A DNA stretch of 64,000 nt from Winogradskyella psychrotolerans (GCF_018860545.1 NZ_JAHKPN010000052.1:1-64000), one strand, 5' to 3'. Shown: positions 27,193 to 36,811, counted from the first letter of the stretch. Notes: generated by a model not told the origin, from the sequence alone. Numbers and translations are program-made.

Positions 27193-27834
27193 ATGATTCT
27201 ACAAGAGAAAGAAATCACATATACAGCTACTAACTCCTACTCTACTTTAAATACATTTACAGAACGTACAAAAACGATTTGGTTGGTTTGCCATGGCATG
27301 GGGTATTTGAGCCGTTATTTTCTAAGATATTTTGATAAATTAAATGCTGAAGGGAATTATATCATTGCACCACAAGCTCCAAGCAAATTTTATATTCAAC
27401 CTAAAATGCATGTGGGAGCAAATTGGCTCACTAAAGTTGACACTGAAGCTGGCACAGAAAGTATTATAAATTATTTTGATGCGGTTTTAAAGGTTGAAAA
27501 AATTCCGGATAATATTAATTTTATAGTTTTAGGATATTCACAAGGTGTAAGTGTTGCTTTGCGATATTTAGCAAAACGACAATTACCATGTAATCAATTA
27601 GTGATACATTCTGGCGGTATACCAAAAGAATTAACGTCTAAAGATTTTGAATATCTACCTAATGAAACAGCGGTAAAATTAATATATGGTACGGAAGACG
27701 AGTATTTAGACGAGGCGCGAATACAACATGAAACAGCACGAGCAAAAGCCCTTTTTCATTCACGCGTCTCAATCATACCTTTTAAAGGGAAACATGTGGT
27801 AAATGTTGATCTAATCAATGCATTAGTTGAATAG
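27193..27834 (+). CDS. Alpha/beta hydrolase (phospholipase/carboxylesterase type)
   Basis: Serine hydrolase of the small carboxylesterase class, 213 aa with my start at 27193 (MILQEKEIT); the ATG at 27094 would overlap menI coding sequence and give an unnatural N-terminus. Visible are VCHGMGYLSRYF near residue 33, the nucleophile elbow GYSQGVS near 116, the late Asp in YGTEDEYLDE near 165, and His in KGKHVVN near 200. No signal peptide. It is divergent from the menI-menF-menD operon. MenH would also be an alpha/beta hydrolase, but I see no MenH-specific signature. Confidence 0.83.
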   Translation: MILQEKEITYTATNSYSTLNTFTERTKTIWLVCHGMGYLSRYFLRYFDKLNAEGNYIIAPQAPSKFYIQPKMHVGANWLTKVDTEAGTESIINYFDAVLKVEKIPDNINFIVLGYSQGVSVALRYLAKRQLPCNQLVIHSGGIPKELTSKDFEYLPNETAVKLIYGTEDEYLDEARIQHETARAKALFHSRVSIIPFKGKHVVNVDLINALVE

Positions 27835-27848
27835 CAACTGTAGTGCTA

Positions 27849-28256
27849 TTATTCTTTTTCAAGATTTGCCATTATAGACCTTAACTCGTTTGGCTTTATA
27901 GGTTTAATGATATAATCTGAAATATCACTTATTTGGTTGGCTTTTTCTATATCTACAGGATCTACAGAGGACGACACCATGTATATTGTTATTTTTTTAT
28001 TCCATTTTGGTTTAAGTTTTACATATTCTTCCATAAACTGAAAACCATCCATAATAGGCATATTAATATCTAAAAAAATAACGTCTGGTAATTCATCGTC
28101 ATTATACAGATTGGCAATCATAAAATCTAAGGCTTCTTCCCCATCAGAAAATGCAATGATTTTTTTGTTGAGTTTAAGAGATTGTAAAATTTTAGTAATT
28201 GTGAATTGGTAGATGTCATCATCATCAATAATACATATATTGAATTTATCGCTCAT
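27849..28256 (-). CDS. Receiver-only response regulator
   Basis: A 135-aa CheY-like receiver with the phospho-acceptor Asp in FLDINMPIMDGFQF near residue 61, an acidic pocket in CIIDDDDIYQ near 8, and the conserved Lys in YIIKPIKPNE near 118. There is no output domain. It is 2 nt downstream of the seven-PAS kinase, so it is its partner. The output must go by protein contact or phosphorelay. Confidence 0.9.
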   Translation of the reverse strand: MSDKFNICIIDDDDIYQFTITKILQSLKLNKKIIAFSDGEEALDFMIANLYNDDELPDVIFLDINMPIMDGFQFMEEYVKLKPKWNKKITIYMVSSSVDPVDIEKANQISDISDYIIKPIKPNELRSIMANLEKE

Positions 28257-28258
28257 GT

Positions 28259-31200
28259 TTAAAACTGTATTGTAAATGTGGTTCCTTCATTAATTTTACT
28301 CGAAACTGTAATTGTGCCACCCATAGCTTCAATTTGGGTTTTGGTCATATACAACCCTATACCTTTGGCTTCTGGATGTCTGTGAAAAACTTTGTTTAAA
28401 CCAAATATTTTTTCACCATGTCTATCTAAATTAATACCCAAACCATTATCATGGATTTTCAGCTCAATTTGACCGTTGTTAATAGCTGTTTCAATATAAA
28501 CTTCTGGATTTCTATCCTTTGCTTTATATCTTAAGGTATTGCTGAGCAAGTTAAGAAAAATACTTTCTAAATAAATTTTATCATAATTAATTATTGGAAC
28601 TTTTGAAAAATCAGTCTTAATTATGGCGTTAGTTTCAATGATCTCACCTGCTAAAATTTCGGTGGTGTTTTTTAAGACATCTTCAAATTTAATATCTTCC
28701 TTTTTTCTTGTCTTATCACTTCTTATTTTTATAGCTTCTACTAAGGTATTTAACGTATTTGTAAGATGCTGCGTTACCTTTTCAAATTTCTTAAACAACA
28801 TCGCTTTCTCATCGTCATTTGAGTCATTATAAAACCCTAAGAGTGCATTAAGATTACTTACTGGAGCACGCAAATTATGAGATGTAATCTGAGCAAAATC
28901 AGCTAATTGTGTATTTTGAATGATTAATTTTTGAGCTAATCGTTCTAAATCGTTTTTAGCATTAATTATTTTTAATTGCGCCGACTTTTGAATGGTAATA
29001 TCTCTAATAGCTGCTGAAATTAAAAGCCCTTCTTCGGTTTCAAGTGGACTTAAACTCACCTGGATTGGTATATCTTTGCCGTCCTTATTTTTTCCTATAA
29101 ACTCTTTAACCTTTTCAGCGCCTAAGGCATTTAAATCACTTTCGCTAAGTTCTGTATGTGGTTGCAACTTAAAATTACTAGTAAACTGATTAGGAATAAG
29201 AATCTCTACCGATTCCTCAAATAAATCATCAGCAGAATAGCCAAATAACTTTTCAGCTTGCTTGTTTATGAGCTGTATATCGCCTTTTTCATTTACGATA
29301 ACCATAGCATCTGGTGCCGACTCTAACAGACCTCTAAACTTATTTTCTGCCATTCTTTGCGCTGTAACATCTTGGCATGTACCAAATATTTCAATAATTT
29401 CACCAGAACCATCAGTAATTACTTGAGCTCGTAACTGTGCAATTTTTACTGTACCATCATCTAATTTTATTTTGTGTACGATATCGTCAAATATTTTTTC
29501 CTCATTAAGCTTATCACGGTGTTTAATTACCATGTCTTTATCTTCTGGATGAACAAAATTCAAATACGTATCATAGGTTATCTCTGCATTATCAGCTAAA
29601 CCTAAAATACGATAAAGATTATTCGAGTATTTTACCTTATCATTTACAAAATCAATTTGCCAATTTCCCATTAAGTTTAACTCTTCAGCAAAACTTAATA
29701 ATTGGTTTTTTCTAAGAAGCTCCAATTGAGATTGTTTTCTTTCAGAAATATCTGTAGACACTCCTAAAAAGCCTATTTTTTCTCCTTTTTCATTTTTAAT
29801 GGCTGTTAATGTTAATTCTACAGGGAATGTAGAACCATCCTTTTTACGAAAAGTCCACTCTCTGGTATCAAAGGCATTATTCTTAGCTATTTCATTATAG
29901 GGATCAAAACCTTGTACCGTTTTATTGTACTTTTTTGCTATGTCTATTTTAAAACGTTCTAATTCTTCTTCAATGTGAAAAAATTCTGGTTCTTTTTTAC
30001 CTACAATTTCTTCAGCTTCATAGCCCAATAAAAATTCAGCACCAGCATTAAAATGATTTATGATACCATTATTATCCGAAGACATTATTGCTACAGGTCC
30101 TGAGTTGAATATAGCCTTTAGTTGCGTATGTGCTTCGTATAATTTTTTTTCAGCAGCTTTGGAAGCAGAAATATCTTGACAAGTACCTATCATTTCAATG
30201 ATATGACCATTTTCGTCGGTAATAACCTCTCCTAAAAGCTCTATATATTTTTCCTTACCATCACCTGCAATAATGCGATGCGTAAATACATTGAGTCGTT
30301 TATCATGCTCTATATTATTAAAATACGCGGTAACACTATCTTTATCATCAGGATGTACAAAATCAAAATAAGTCTCAAAACTCAAATCTCGTATACTCGT
30401 ATCGAGTTGAAAAATGTTATACAAACTATCGGACCATTGTATACTATTAGCTATAGTATCCCATTGCCAATTCCCCATTAAGGTAATTTCTTCTGCAAAA
30501 TTTAATAGTTGATTTTTTCGTAATAATTCGTTCTCCGCAATTTTTTTCTCAGTAATATCTGTTGAGACACCCAAATATCCAATATGGTTGCCTTCTTCAT
30601 CCTTAATGGACGTTAATGTCGATTGTACAGGTAAAAGGCTTCCGTCTTTTCTCAGATAGCTCCATTCGCGCATATCAAAATGATTGTGCTTAGACATTTC
30701 TAATTGAGCATCAAAGCCTTCTACTCTTTTACCATAGCGCTTTGCAATATCTACCTTAAAAGCATTTAATTCAGGAGTTAAATGAAAAAACCTTGGAGTT
30801 TCCTTTCCAATGACTTCTGAAGCCGAGTATCCTGTAAGAATTTCTGCACCTGGATTAAATTTATTTATATTACGATCTAAGTCTGTCGTAATTATGCCTA
30901 TTGCTTTAGTGTTAAATATAGCGTTCAATTCTGCATTTGCCTTTTTTAATGCTAGCTGTGAGAGTTTTCTATTATTAATATCTTGCAGTAATCCGTATAG
31001 TCTAATACTTTTTCCATTAATTCTTTCTACTTGACATATTGAGCGTACCCAAATTACCTCGCCTTTAGTATTAACCATTTCTAACTCTAAATCATAGGGT
31101 GTACCGTCATTTACAGCAGCATTCAGTGCTTTAAGTAGTGTTTCTCTACTTTTCCCTTCTTTATAGAATTGAATCCCCTTTTCTGTAGTTATTGTGTAAT

Positions 31201-32416
31201 CTTTTGATATACCATGTATGTCTCGCACTACATCACTTAGAAAGGATTTATTATTCTGTAAATCGACTTCCCATGCTCCAATTCTTGCAACTTCATTAAT
31301 TTTAAATAATATATTCTCTAAGCGTTTATTTTTAGTTTCCTTATTTTTTGATTTTGTGATATCTCCCGTACTTATAACAATCCCTCCTATAGAACCAGCT
31401 TCATTATACCAAGGACATGTATCCCAATAAACCCATTGCACTGTTCCATCTTTTCTAACAAATGGGGCTTCATCACAACGGTTTGTTTCTCCATTAAGGC
31501 AACGTTTATTGATTTCTCGCCACGCTTCACTTATTTCAGGAAACACATCGTAATGTAATTTACCTATAACCTCTTCATCCTCTAACTTAAAAACATTAAT
31601 CCATTCTCTAGAAACCGAAATATAGCGCAAATCATTGTCTAGCATAGCTACCGCTGCGGGAATTTGTTCAATAAAGGTCTTATTAAACACTTCTCTTGAT
31701 TCTAAATCCGATTGTAATTTGTTAAGTTCGTCAAGGTTTTGTGATAATTTTTCTTCTGATACTTCTAAAGCTGTATTGGCTTTTAATAGCGCTTTACTTT
31801 TGTCTAATAATTTTCGGGTGCTTGGCATCACCATAAATAGAAATTCGCATAAGACTATGAGTAAAGCAATACCTACAAATATGTAAATTTTTGCTTTAAG
31901 ACCTTTTAAATGACGCTCAGTAGCTTTTTGATATTCTAAAACTAGTATATCTGTATTGAGTAAGTAAGGTTCTTCTAGGCTAGAAATTATATCAACATCG
32001 TTCTGAATATTAAGTTCACCATAATTATCTACAATACGCATACCTGCGCTATAGATTTCTTTTTGATATTTTTCATTAACCACCAATAAAGAATCTATGG
32101 CGTCGTTTTTCCACTTGTCGTTATTTATAGAATGAAGATATCGATGTCTGGTTTCCCATTCTGTTAAAATAGAGTCTAAGGTTTTTATGTAATTGTTTTC
32201 AACATTATTAGCCTCATTGTAGTTTATTTTAAAAGCTAATTTTGTTAAGTTCTGACTTAACATGCGTTGACGTCCCGAAATATTAATTAAATGCGCATCC
32301 GAAACTTGAGAGTTAATACTATGTTGAATAAAAATTAACATAGCAATAATTATAAAAATAAATGTAAATACAAATAGTAGGTATTTATATTTAAGTGATT
32401 TTTCTAATATTTTCAT
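28259..32416 (-). CDS. Hybrid-sensing histidine kinase with type IV pili/PilJ-like N-domain and seven PAS domains
   Basis: A 1385-aa sensor. TM1 is at about 12-32, then a periplasmic PilJ-type helical domain (about 33-165, with INISGRQRMLSQNL as signature), and TM2 at about 172-195. Seven PAS/PAC units follow at about 245-355, 370-490, 495-625, 632-755, 762-895, 900-1022 and 1028-1145. The H-box is SHNLRAPVSNL near 1176, and the HATPase has NLLSNTLRYK and DNGLGINLDRHG near 1295-1330. PAS3-4 and PAS5-6 look like a tandem duplication. Co-transcribed with the receiver downstream. The ligand is unknown; its redundant PAS sensors suggest redox or small-molecule sensing. Confidence 0.88.
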   Translation of the reverse strand: MKILEKSLKYKYLLFVFTFIFIIIAMLIFIQHSINSQVSDAHLINISGRQRMLSQNLTKLAFKINYNEANNVENNYIKTLDSILTEWETRHRYLHSINNDKWKNDAIDSLLVVNEKYQKEIYSAGMRIVDNYGELNIQNDVDIISSLEEPYLLNTDILVLEYQKATERHLKGLKAKIYIFVGIALLIVLCEFLFMVMPSTRKLLDKSKALLKANTALEVSEEKLSQNLDELNKLQSDLESREVFNKTFIEQIPAAVAMLDNDLRYISVSREWINVFKLEDEEVIGKLHYDVFPEISEAWREINKRCLNGETNRCDEAPFVRKDGTVQWVYWDTCPWYNEAGSIGGIVISTGDITKSKNKETKNKRLENILFKINEVARIGAWEVDLQNNKSFLSDVVRDIHGISKDYTITTEKGIQFYKEGKSRETLLKALNAAVNDGTPYDLELEMVNTKGEVIWVRSICQVERINGKSIRLYGLLQDINNRKLSQLALKKANAELNAIFNTKAIGIITTDLDRNINKFNPGAEILTGYSASEVIGKETPRFFHLTPELNAFKVDIAKRYGKRVEGFDAQLEMSKHNHFDMREWSYLRKDGSLLPVQSTLTSIKDEEGNHIGYLGVSTDITEKKIAENELLRKNQLLNFAEEITLMGNWQWDTIANSIQWSDSLYNIFQLDTSIRDLSFETYFDFVHPDDKDSVTAYFNNIEHDKRLNVFTHRIIAGDGKEKYIELLGEVITDENGHIIEMIGTCQDISASKAAEKKLYEAHTQLKAIFNSGPVAIMSSDNNGIINHFNAGAEFLLGYEAEEIVGKKEPEFFHIEEELERFKIDIAKKYNKTVQGFDPYNEIAKNNAFDTREWTFRKKDGSTFPVELTLTAIKNEKGEKIGFLGVSTDISERKQSQLELLRKNQLLSFAEELNLMGNWQIDFVNDKVKYSNNLYRILGLADNAEITYDTYLNFVHPEDKDMVIKHRDKLNEEKIFDDIVHKIKLDDGTVKIAQLRAQVITDGSGEIIEIFGTCQDVTAQRMAENKFRGLLESAPDAMVIVNEKGDIQLINKQAEKLFGYSADDLFEESVEILIPNQFTSNFKLQPHTELSESDLNALGAEKVKEFIGKNKDGKDIPIQVSLSPLETEEGLLISAAIRDITIQKSAQLKIINAKNDLERLAQKLIIQNTQLADFAQITSHNLRAPVSNLNALLGFYNDSNDDEKAMLFKKFEKVTQHLTNTLNTLVEAIKIRSDKTRKKEDIKFEDVLKNTTEILAGEIIETNAIIKTDFSKVPIINYDKIYLESIFLNLLSNTLRYKAKDRNPEVYIETAINNGQIELKIHDNGLGINLDRHGEKIFGLNKVFHRHPEAKGIGLYMTKTQIEAMGGTITVSSKINEGTTFTIQF

Positions 32417-32914
32417 TTATTGTCCTTAAATCAAACCCAGTTACTACTAGCACAATACAACACCATTATTGGTGTTCTCTTTTAAATAGAAAATTTAAAA
32501 AAATCTACAATCTATTTACTCAAAAAGATAATGCAAGTGATACGAATTGGGGTCTTAAATTATCATAATAAATGTTAAAATACAAAAAATTATTAAATAG
32601 AAAACAATTAAATCACAACATTATAATGTCAAGTATTAGTTTTAATTGGATTTATATTTATATGAAATAAAGAACGTTAAACCAAAAATAAAAATTTTAA
32701 TCAGCCTTATCCTGCTTCTGCTTTATTATGCGCTTAATAGTCATTTATTTTTAAATCGAAAACATTGGTTTTATGAAGTGTTTTAGTTTCACATAATACA
32801 TACAACTTTTTTATAAATTTAGATAGATTCTAATTTAAATATAGCTGGCGAATGTATAGTTGCAACATAAAAAAATGCAAATTCCTAAAGAATTTGCATG
32901 ATTGTAATTTTAAT
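32417..32914. other. Intergenic spacer, AT-rich, no gene found
   Basis: 498 nt with no coding ORF on either strand. It should hold the promoter of the kinase gene. At its right end lies the terminator of the YtxH gene. I see no repeat or RNA gene here. Confidence 0.5.
32868..32899 (-). terminator. Intrinsic terminator after the YtxH gene
   Basis: A 10-bp stem, ATGCAAATTC (32875-32884) and GAATTTGCAT (32890-32899), has a short loop; the A tract at its left gives a minus-strand T tract. Confidence 0.85.
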
Positions 32915-33235
32915 TTAAACTTGCTTTTGTAGTGTCTTATTTTTTTCTTTGAGGATTGCTAATTGCTTTTCTAAAAAGGTGATAGCCTGCTCAGTTTTGT
33001 AACTCGATTTTGAAGCAAAATCTTCTAAATCTTGTTTGAATTTTTCTTTACCAGAAGATGCCGCTTTAGATAAGTCTTCTTTGACTTCTGTAAAATCATT
33101 GGTGATTTGATCTTTGATATCTCTACCCTCTCTTTTTAATTTTTCTCTTGTAACACTGCCTTTATCTGGTGCTAACAAAACGCCTGCAGCTGCTCCAATT
33201 AATGCTCCTAATACTAATGTTCCTTTATTTATCAT
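32915..33235 (-). CDS. YtxH domain-containing protein
   Basis: A 106-aa protein of the YtxH type: a Gly/Ala-rich membrane-insertion segment (LVLGALIGAAAGVLLAPDKG, about residues 6-25), then a long charged helix with Lys/Glu heptads (about 30-100). Family members are stress- or envelope-associated but have no known activity. The gene is monocistronic with its own terminator. Confidence 0.87.
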   Translation of the reverse strand: MINKGTLVLGALIGAAAGVLLAPDKGSVTREKLKREGRDIKDQITNDFTEVKEDLSKAASSGKEKFKQDLEDFASKSSYKTEQAITFLEKQLAILKEKNKTLQKQV

Positions 33236-33361
33236 AACTTTTTTCTTTTTTATTAAACTTGTGTTCTACATTATACGTCGTAAAACGAACTGTTTTGTTA
33301 CAAACAAATTTAATGCCAAGAGTTTATGGAAATATTAAGCTATTAAAAACGGTTATTTAAC

Positions 33362-33727
33362 TTATGTATTGAATTCTCCAAAATGCCAAAGTATACCTGA
33401 AGGGTCATGAAGAAAAAACTCATTCCCCCAATCGTTATAAATAATTTCTGAACATTTTGTATTTTTATACTTCTCAACTATACCGCTCTTCTTTAGATGT
33501 TTTAAATGATGATGAACATTATCTACTTCAAGAAAAACCATAGTATTATCAATCCAATCTTTGGCGTAATAATCTTGTAAATAAAAAGCGAAGTCTCCAG
33601 TCCTAAAAACAGACATGTTATGCGAAATAACAAATTCTTCAAAGCCTAAATCGCGATAGAATTCTCTTGAAAGCTTATAATCTTTAGCACCTATAAATGG
33701 TCTTATGGATTTTGGTTTTAGTTTCAT
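33362..33727 (-). CDS. VOC-family protein (glyoxalase/bleomycin-resistance fold)
   Basis: A 121-aa beta-alpha-beta-beta-beta protein (RPFIGAKDYKLSREFYRDLG at the start and EFFLHDPSGILWHFGE at the end, giving the typical EF-LxDPxG-W-F pattern). Metal ligands are partial: His and Glu residues near 60-75 and the final E. Substrate is unknown and no pathway genes are adjacent. Confidence 0.82.
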   Translation of the reverse strand: MKLKPKSIRPFIGAKDYKLSREFYRDLGFEEFVISHNMSVFRTGDFAFYLQDYYAKDWIDNTMVFLEVDNVHHHLKHLKKSGIVEKYKNTKCSEIIYNDWGNEFFLHDPSGILWHFGEFNT

Positions 33728-33886
33728 TTGTCTTTATTTTGATTTTCTTAATTAATTCAATTTCGAATATTTAGCGAATCATTTGTTTTATTTATGATGG
33801 ACATAAAGAATTGAATAAAATTAAGATTTTCATAACGCTTCGTCATAACCATGTCTAACGTAGTTAAATTGTTAGATTTGTAAATC

Positions 33887-35128
33887 TTATCCGTTTAACC
33901 AGGACGCTTTTTTCTTCAATAAATATACTTTCTCTAAACTATTAGTCACTGTTTCTAAAGCTAAATTAATTTGCAGTAAAGCTTCATCAAAATTATCGGT
34001 TTCGGCATAATAATCTGCTTTTGCTGCGTAAAATAAATAGGCACGTTGCTCTAATTCTTCAGGTTTTAGTTGCTTTAAATACGTATTTGCTGTTTTGTAA
34101 TCCTTAGTTTGCATGGAAATTACTGCTATAGTTAATAAATGTGACGCCATGGGTTGTAACCGATATAATGCTTGGTACCATTGTAAAATTTTGTTCCAAT
34201 TGGTAGCTTCAAAAGTTTTAGCTTTTAAATGTTCGGCAGCAATGGCAGCTTCATAATGATAACATGAAAAATAGTCTGTTTCAACAGCTTTAAACATCAT
34301 AGAATTGCCAAGTTCAATTAATGGCATATGCCATAAGGCTCTGTCTTGTTGTTTTAAATCAAGCACTTCATTTTTAATGTTTGTTTTGGCTTCTAATCTC
34401 GCCGAATGAAAACACATCAATGCAAAAAGCGCATAACATTCTGGTAATTGCGTTTGTTGATGGTTGAGCAATAATTGACACAAACGTAAGGCTTCACCAC
34501 ATAGATCTTCTCTAATTAATTGGTCTTTAGTATTAGAATGAAACCCTTCATTAAAAATAAGGTATAACACTTCTAATACGCTATCTAAGCGTTCTTTTAA
34601 ATCTTTACCTTGTGGAATATTGAATTGTAAATGGGCTGATTTAATCGCTTTGCGAGCACGTAATAATCGTTTTTTTACCGTTTCTTCTTTAGTGAGTAAT
34701 GCCGAAGCAATTTCTTTAATACTGAATCCGGAAACCGTTTTTAAAGCAAATGAAATGCGATCTCTAGGATCTAGTTGAGGATGGCACGCTGTAAAAATCA
34801 TTCTGAGTTGTGCATCTTCTATTTCTGAGTCTAAAAATAATTCATTTATGGCGATGGCATCTGTTCCTTGAGTAATATGAAGACTATTATTCTTTTGAGC
34901 TTTTAAAGCTCTAAAAATATCTAAAACTCTGTTTTTAGCTGCTTTTGTGAGCCAGGCTTCAGGATATTCTGGTTGTTCTTTTCTCCAAGATAAGCTCGCT
35001 TTTACAAAGGTGTCTTGTACGGCATCTTCAATAATATCGAGATGTTGTAGTCCAAATATTCGTGTTAAAACAGAAACCATCTTTCCACTGTGATGGCGAA
35101 AAAGATGGTCTATTAATTTTGGTTCCAT
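33887..35128 (-). CDS. ECF sigma factor with C-terminal extension (ECF42 / DUF6596 type)
   Basis: A 413-aa sigma-70-family factor. Sigma2 region about 10-90 with EDAVQDTFVKASLSW and YPEAWLTKAAKNRVLDIFRA; sigma4 about 115-180 with KEIASALLTKEETVKKRLLRARKAI. Beyond about 190 is a long helical, TPR-like extension typical of group ECF42, instead of an anti-sigma partner. The gene overlaps no neighbour and follows the YCII-type gene by 6 nt, the characteristic pair of this group. Target genes unknown. Confidence 0.9.
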   Translation of the reverse strand: MEPKLIDHLFRHHSGKMVSVLTRIFGLQHLDIIEDAVQDTFVKASLSWRKEQPEYPEAWLTKAAKNRVLDIFRALKAQKNNSLHITQGTDAIAINELFLDSEIEDAQLRMIFTACHPQLDPRDRISFALKTVSGFSIKEIASALLTKEETVKKRLLRARKAIKSAHLQFNIPQGKDLKERLDSVLEVLYLIFNEGFHSNTKDQLIREDLCGEALRLCQLLLNHQQTQLPECYALFALMCFHSARLEAKTNIKNEVLDLKQQDRALWHMPLIELGNSMMFKAVETDYFSCYHYEAAIAAEHLKAKTFEATNWNKILQWYQALYRLQPMASHLLTIAVISMQTKDYKTANTYLKQLKPEELEQRAYLFYAAKADYYAETDNFDEALLQINLALETVTNSLEKVYLLKKKASWLNG

Positions 35129-35134
35129 TAACGG

Positions 35135-35482
35135 TTATTGATCGAATACCATAATTTCACGAATTTCCACTGTATTTCCTAAATCATAATCCGGAAAATC
35201 TTTAGCAATTTCCTGTACGGCATCAAAATCCTTAGCTCTTATCAAATAAAAACCACCGACTATTTCTTTAACTTCTGCAGAGGTTAAATCCGTAACAGTT
35301 CTGTCTTTACCTGTAACACGTCTAATTTGTGGGGTTAAAGCTTCGCCTCCTTTCAAAATGCCTGCTTGTTCCATTTTGGCGCCCCATGCAAACCATTTTT
35401 CCATTCTGTTTTGTAACTCGTCTGGTGACATGCCTAAATCAACATACTCCTTACCAACGAAAATCATCATAAAATCTTTCAT
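35135..35482 (-). CDS. YCII/DGPF-domain protein (ECF42 partner)
   Basis: A 115-aa dimeric ferredoxin-like domain with MIFVGKEYVDLGMSPDE and the later KDRTVTDLTSAEVKEIVGGFYLI pattern. In ECF42 loci this protein is encoded next to the sigma factor and is a probable regulator or sensor; its biochemistry is not settled. It is upstream of and co-transcribed with the sigma gene. Confidence 0.85.
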   Translation of the reverse strand: MKDFMMIFVGKEYVDLGMSPDELQNRMEKWFAWGAKMEQAGILKGGEALTPQIRRVTGKDRTVTDLTSAEVKEIVGGFYLIRAKDFDAVQEIAKDFPDYDLGNTVEIREIMVFDQ

Positions 35483-35598
35483 AATTTTTAAAATTTAATA
35501 GTTATATCCTTATGACGTTTACCAAAAGATAAAAGAGGACAATTCTTGAAAAAAATTTTGAAATAAATATATAGACTTTTTTCTAAAGTAGAATGTTA

Positions 35599-35826
35599 TT
35601 ATTTAAAAGGTAAGGTATTAGGTGTGTAATAATATTGAAATTCTATAATTTCACCTGTATCTAAAGTGTCACGAGCCAAAAGATAATAGCTTTTTCCAAC
35701 GTGATTGTTAAAATACGATTTTGCGGCATGAAACGTAATAACATCACCTGGTTGGTAGCGTTTTACAGATTTCGCATCCTCATTATTATGGTAAGAATCA
35801 TTAATGGTCTTTGATGTTATAGCCAT
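35599..35826 (-). CDS. Hypothetical protein, 75 aa, coupled to nitronate monooxygenase
   Basis: Unrecognised cytoplasmic protein, mostly beta (GDVITFHAAKSYFNNHVGKSYYLLARDT, shown only in part: GDVITFHAAK near residue 27). No signal or membrane segment. Its ATG overlaps the stop of the nitronate monooxygenase gene by one base (TAATG), so translation is probably coupled and it may be a partner or accessory of that enzyme. A similar arrangement in other genomes would need a search. Confidence 0.7.
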   Translation of the reverse strand: MAITSKTINDSYHNNEDAKSVKRYQPGDVITFHAAKSYFNNHVGKSYYLLARDTLDTGEIIEFQYYYTPNTLPFK

Positions 35827-36773
35827 TAATTAACCAATTTATCTACAATACTTTTTATAGGTAGAATTTCTTTGGTGTGTTCAATACTTGGACCAGCAAC
35901 CCAAACCGTTTTATAAGTGGCTTTTTTAGCCGCGTTTTCGGTAGCTTTCATTCCTATTGAAAAACGAATCATTTTCACCCATTTTTTCAGACTTTTATTC
36001 TTGTTTAACAAGTTTTCAATCCAAGTCGCTTTCGTTCCTATTTTCTGAACATAAGGAGTGTTAATCACTGTACAAGGTGTACCAGAAATACGCTCTGTCA
36101 TTATGATATCTTTTGCTCCATAATCCACACAGGCTTGTTTATAGTCGTCTGTTACACCTGCTTCAACTGAAGCAATAAAAGGACTTCCGACAGAAACACC
36201 TTCCGCACCATAGCTCAACATTTTATCGATATCAGCTTTGCAGCCTACTCCACCTGCTGAAATCACGGGAATGCTTAATTCTTTACTTAATAAATTTGTT
36301 AATGCTTCTGGAGATATATTTCCTCGATGTCCACCAGCTTCATTATTTACAGCGATTGCAGCATCAGCTCCTAATTGTTCCACTTTTTTAGCGAATCTCA
36401 AATCCGTAACATCACAAAATACTTTTATTCCTGCAGCATGTGCCTGTTTAATCGTTTCTTCTGGACTACCTAATGAGGTGATTATAAAATCACAACCTTC
36501 TTCACAAAGTATCTCTAATTGACCTTTGTATTTCACATTAGATTTGTTTACAATGAGATTGAAGCCAAACGAACCTCCCTCAACTTTATTCGCTTTCAAA
36601 TCTTTGATAGCTGCCCTCAACGCTTCTAAAGTTCTATAATTTAATGCCGGAATACAACCGGCAATTCCAGCTTTCATGGCTTCTGTCACCATAGCAACGT
36701 TAGAAACTAGAAACATTGGAGCTTGTATTATTGGATATTTTATATTGAGAAGTTGTGTTAGTTTAGTTTCCAT
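35826..36773 (-). CDS. Nitronate monooxygenase (NMO/2-nitropropane dioxygenase family)
   Basis: FMN enzyme oxidising alkyl nitronates. TIM-barrel landmarks: YPIIQAPMFLVSN near residue 14, VNNEAGGHRG near 146, ISAGGVGCKADIDKMLSYGAEGVSVGSPF (shown in part as ISAGGVG near 173), typical of NMO. I start at the ATG at 36773 (METKLTQ), since the 29 residues from 36860 lack family support. Length 315 aa with that start. The -7 box TATATTTG at 36796-36803 gives an 18-nt leader and lies next to the palindrome. Confidence 0.85.
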   Translation of the reverse strand: METKLTQLLNIKYPIIQAPMFLVSNVAMVTEAMKAGIAGCIPALNYRTLEALRAAIKDLKANKVEGGSFGFNLIVNKSNVKYKGQLEILCEEGCDFIITSLGSPEETIKQAHAAGIKVFCDVTDLRFAKKVEQLGADAAIAVNNEAGGHRGNISPEALTNLLSKELSIPVISAGGVGCKADIDKMLSYGAEGVSVGSPFIASVEAGVTDDYKQACVDYGAKDIIMTERISGTPCTVINTPYVQKIGTKATWIENLLNKNKSLKKWVKMIRFSIGMKATENAAKKATYKTVWVAGPSIEHTKEILPIKSIVDKLVN

Positions 36774-36795
36774 GATGTATTGAATATTTAGATGA

Positions 36796-36803
36796 CAAAT
36801 ATA
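36796..36803 (-). promoter_or_regulatory. -7 box (TATATTTG) for the nitronate monooxygenase gene
   Basis: TATATTTG on the minus strand, 23 nt before the ATG; the palindrome at 36812-36829 begins 8 nt upstream of it. Confidence 0.55.
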
Positions 36804-36811
36804 CTGAATTT

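Noticed and set aside
33362-33727. Bleomycin-resistance determinant
   Set aside because: The VOC fold is shared with many metabolic enzymes, and nothing links this gene to drug resistance.
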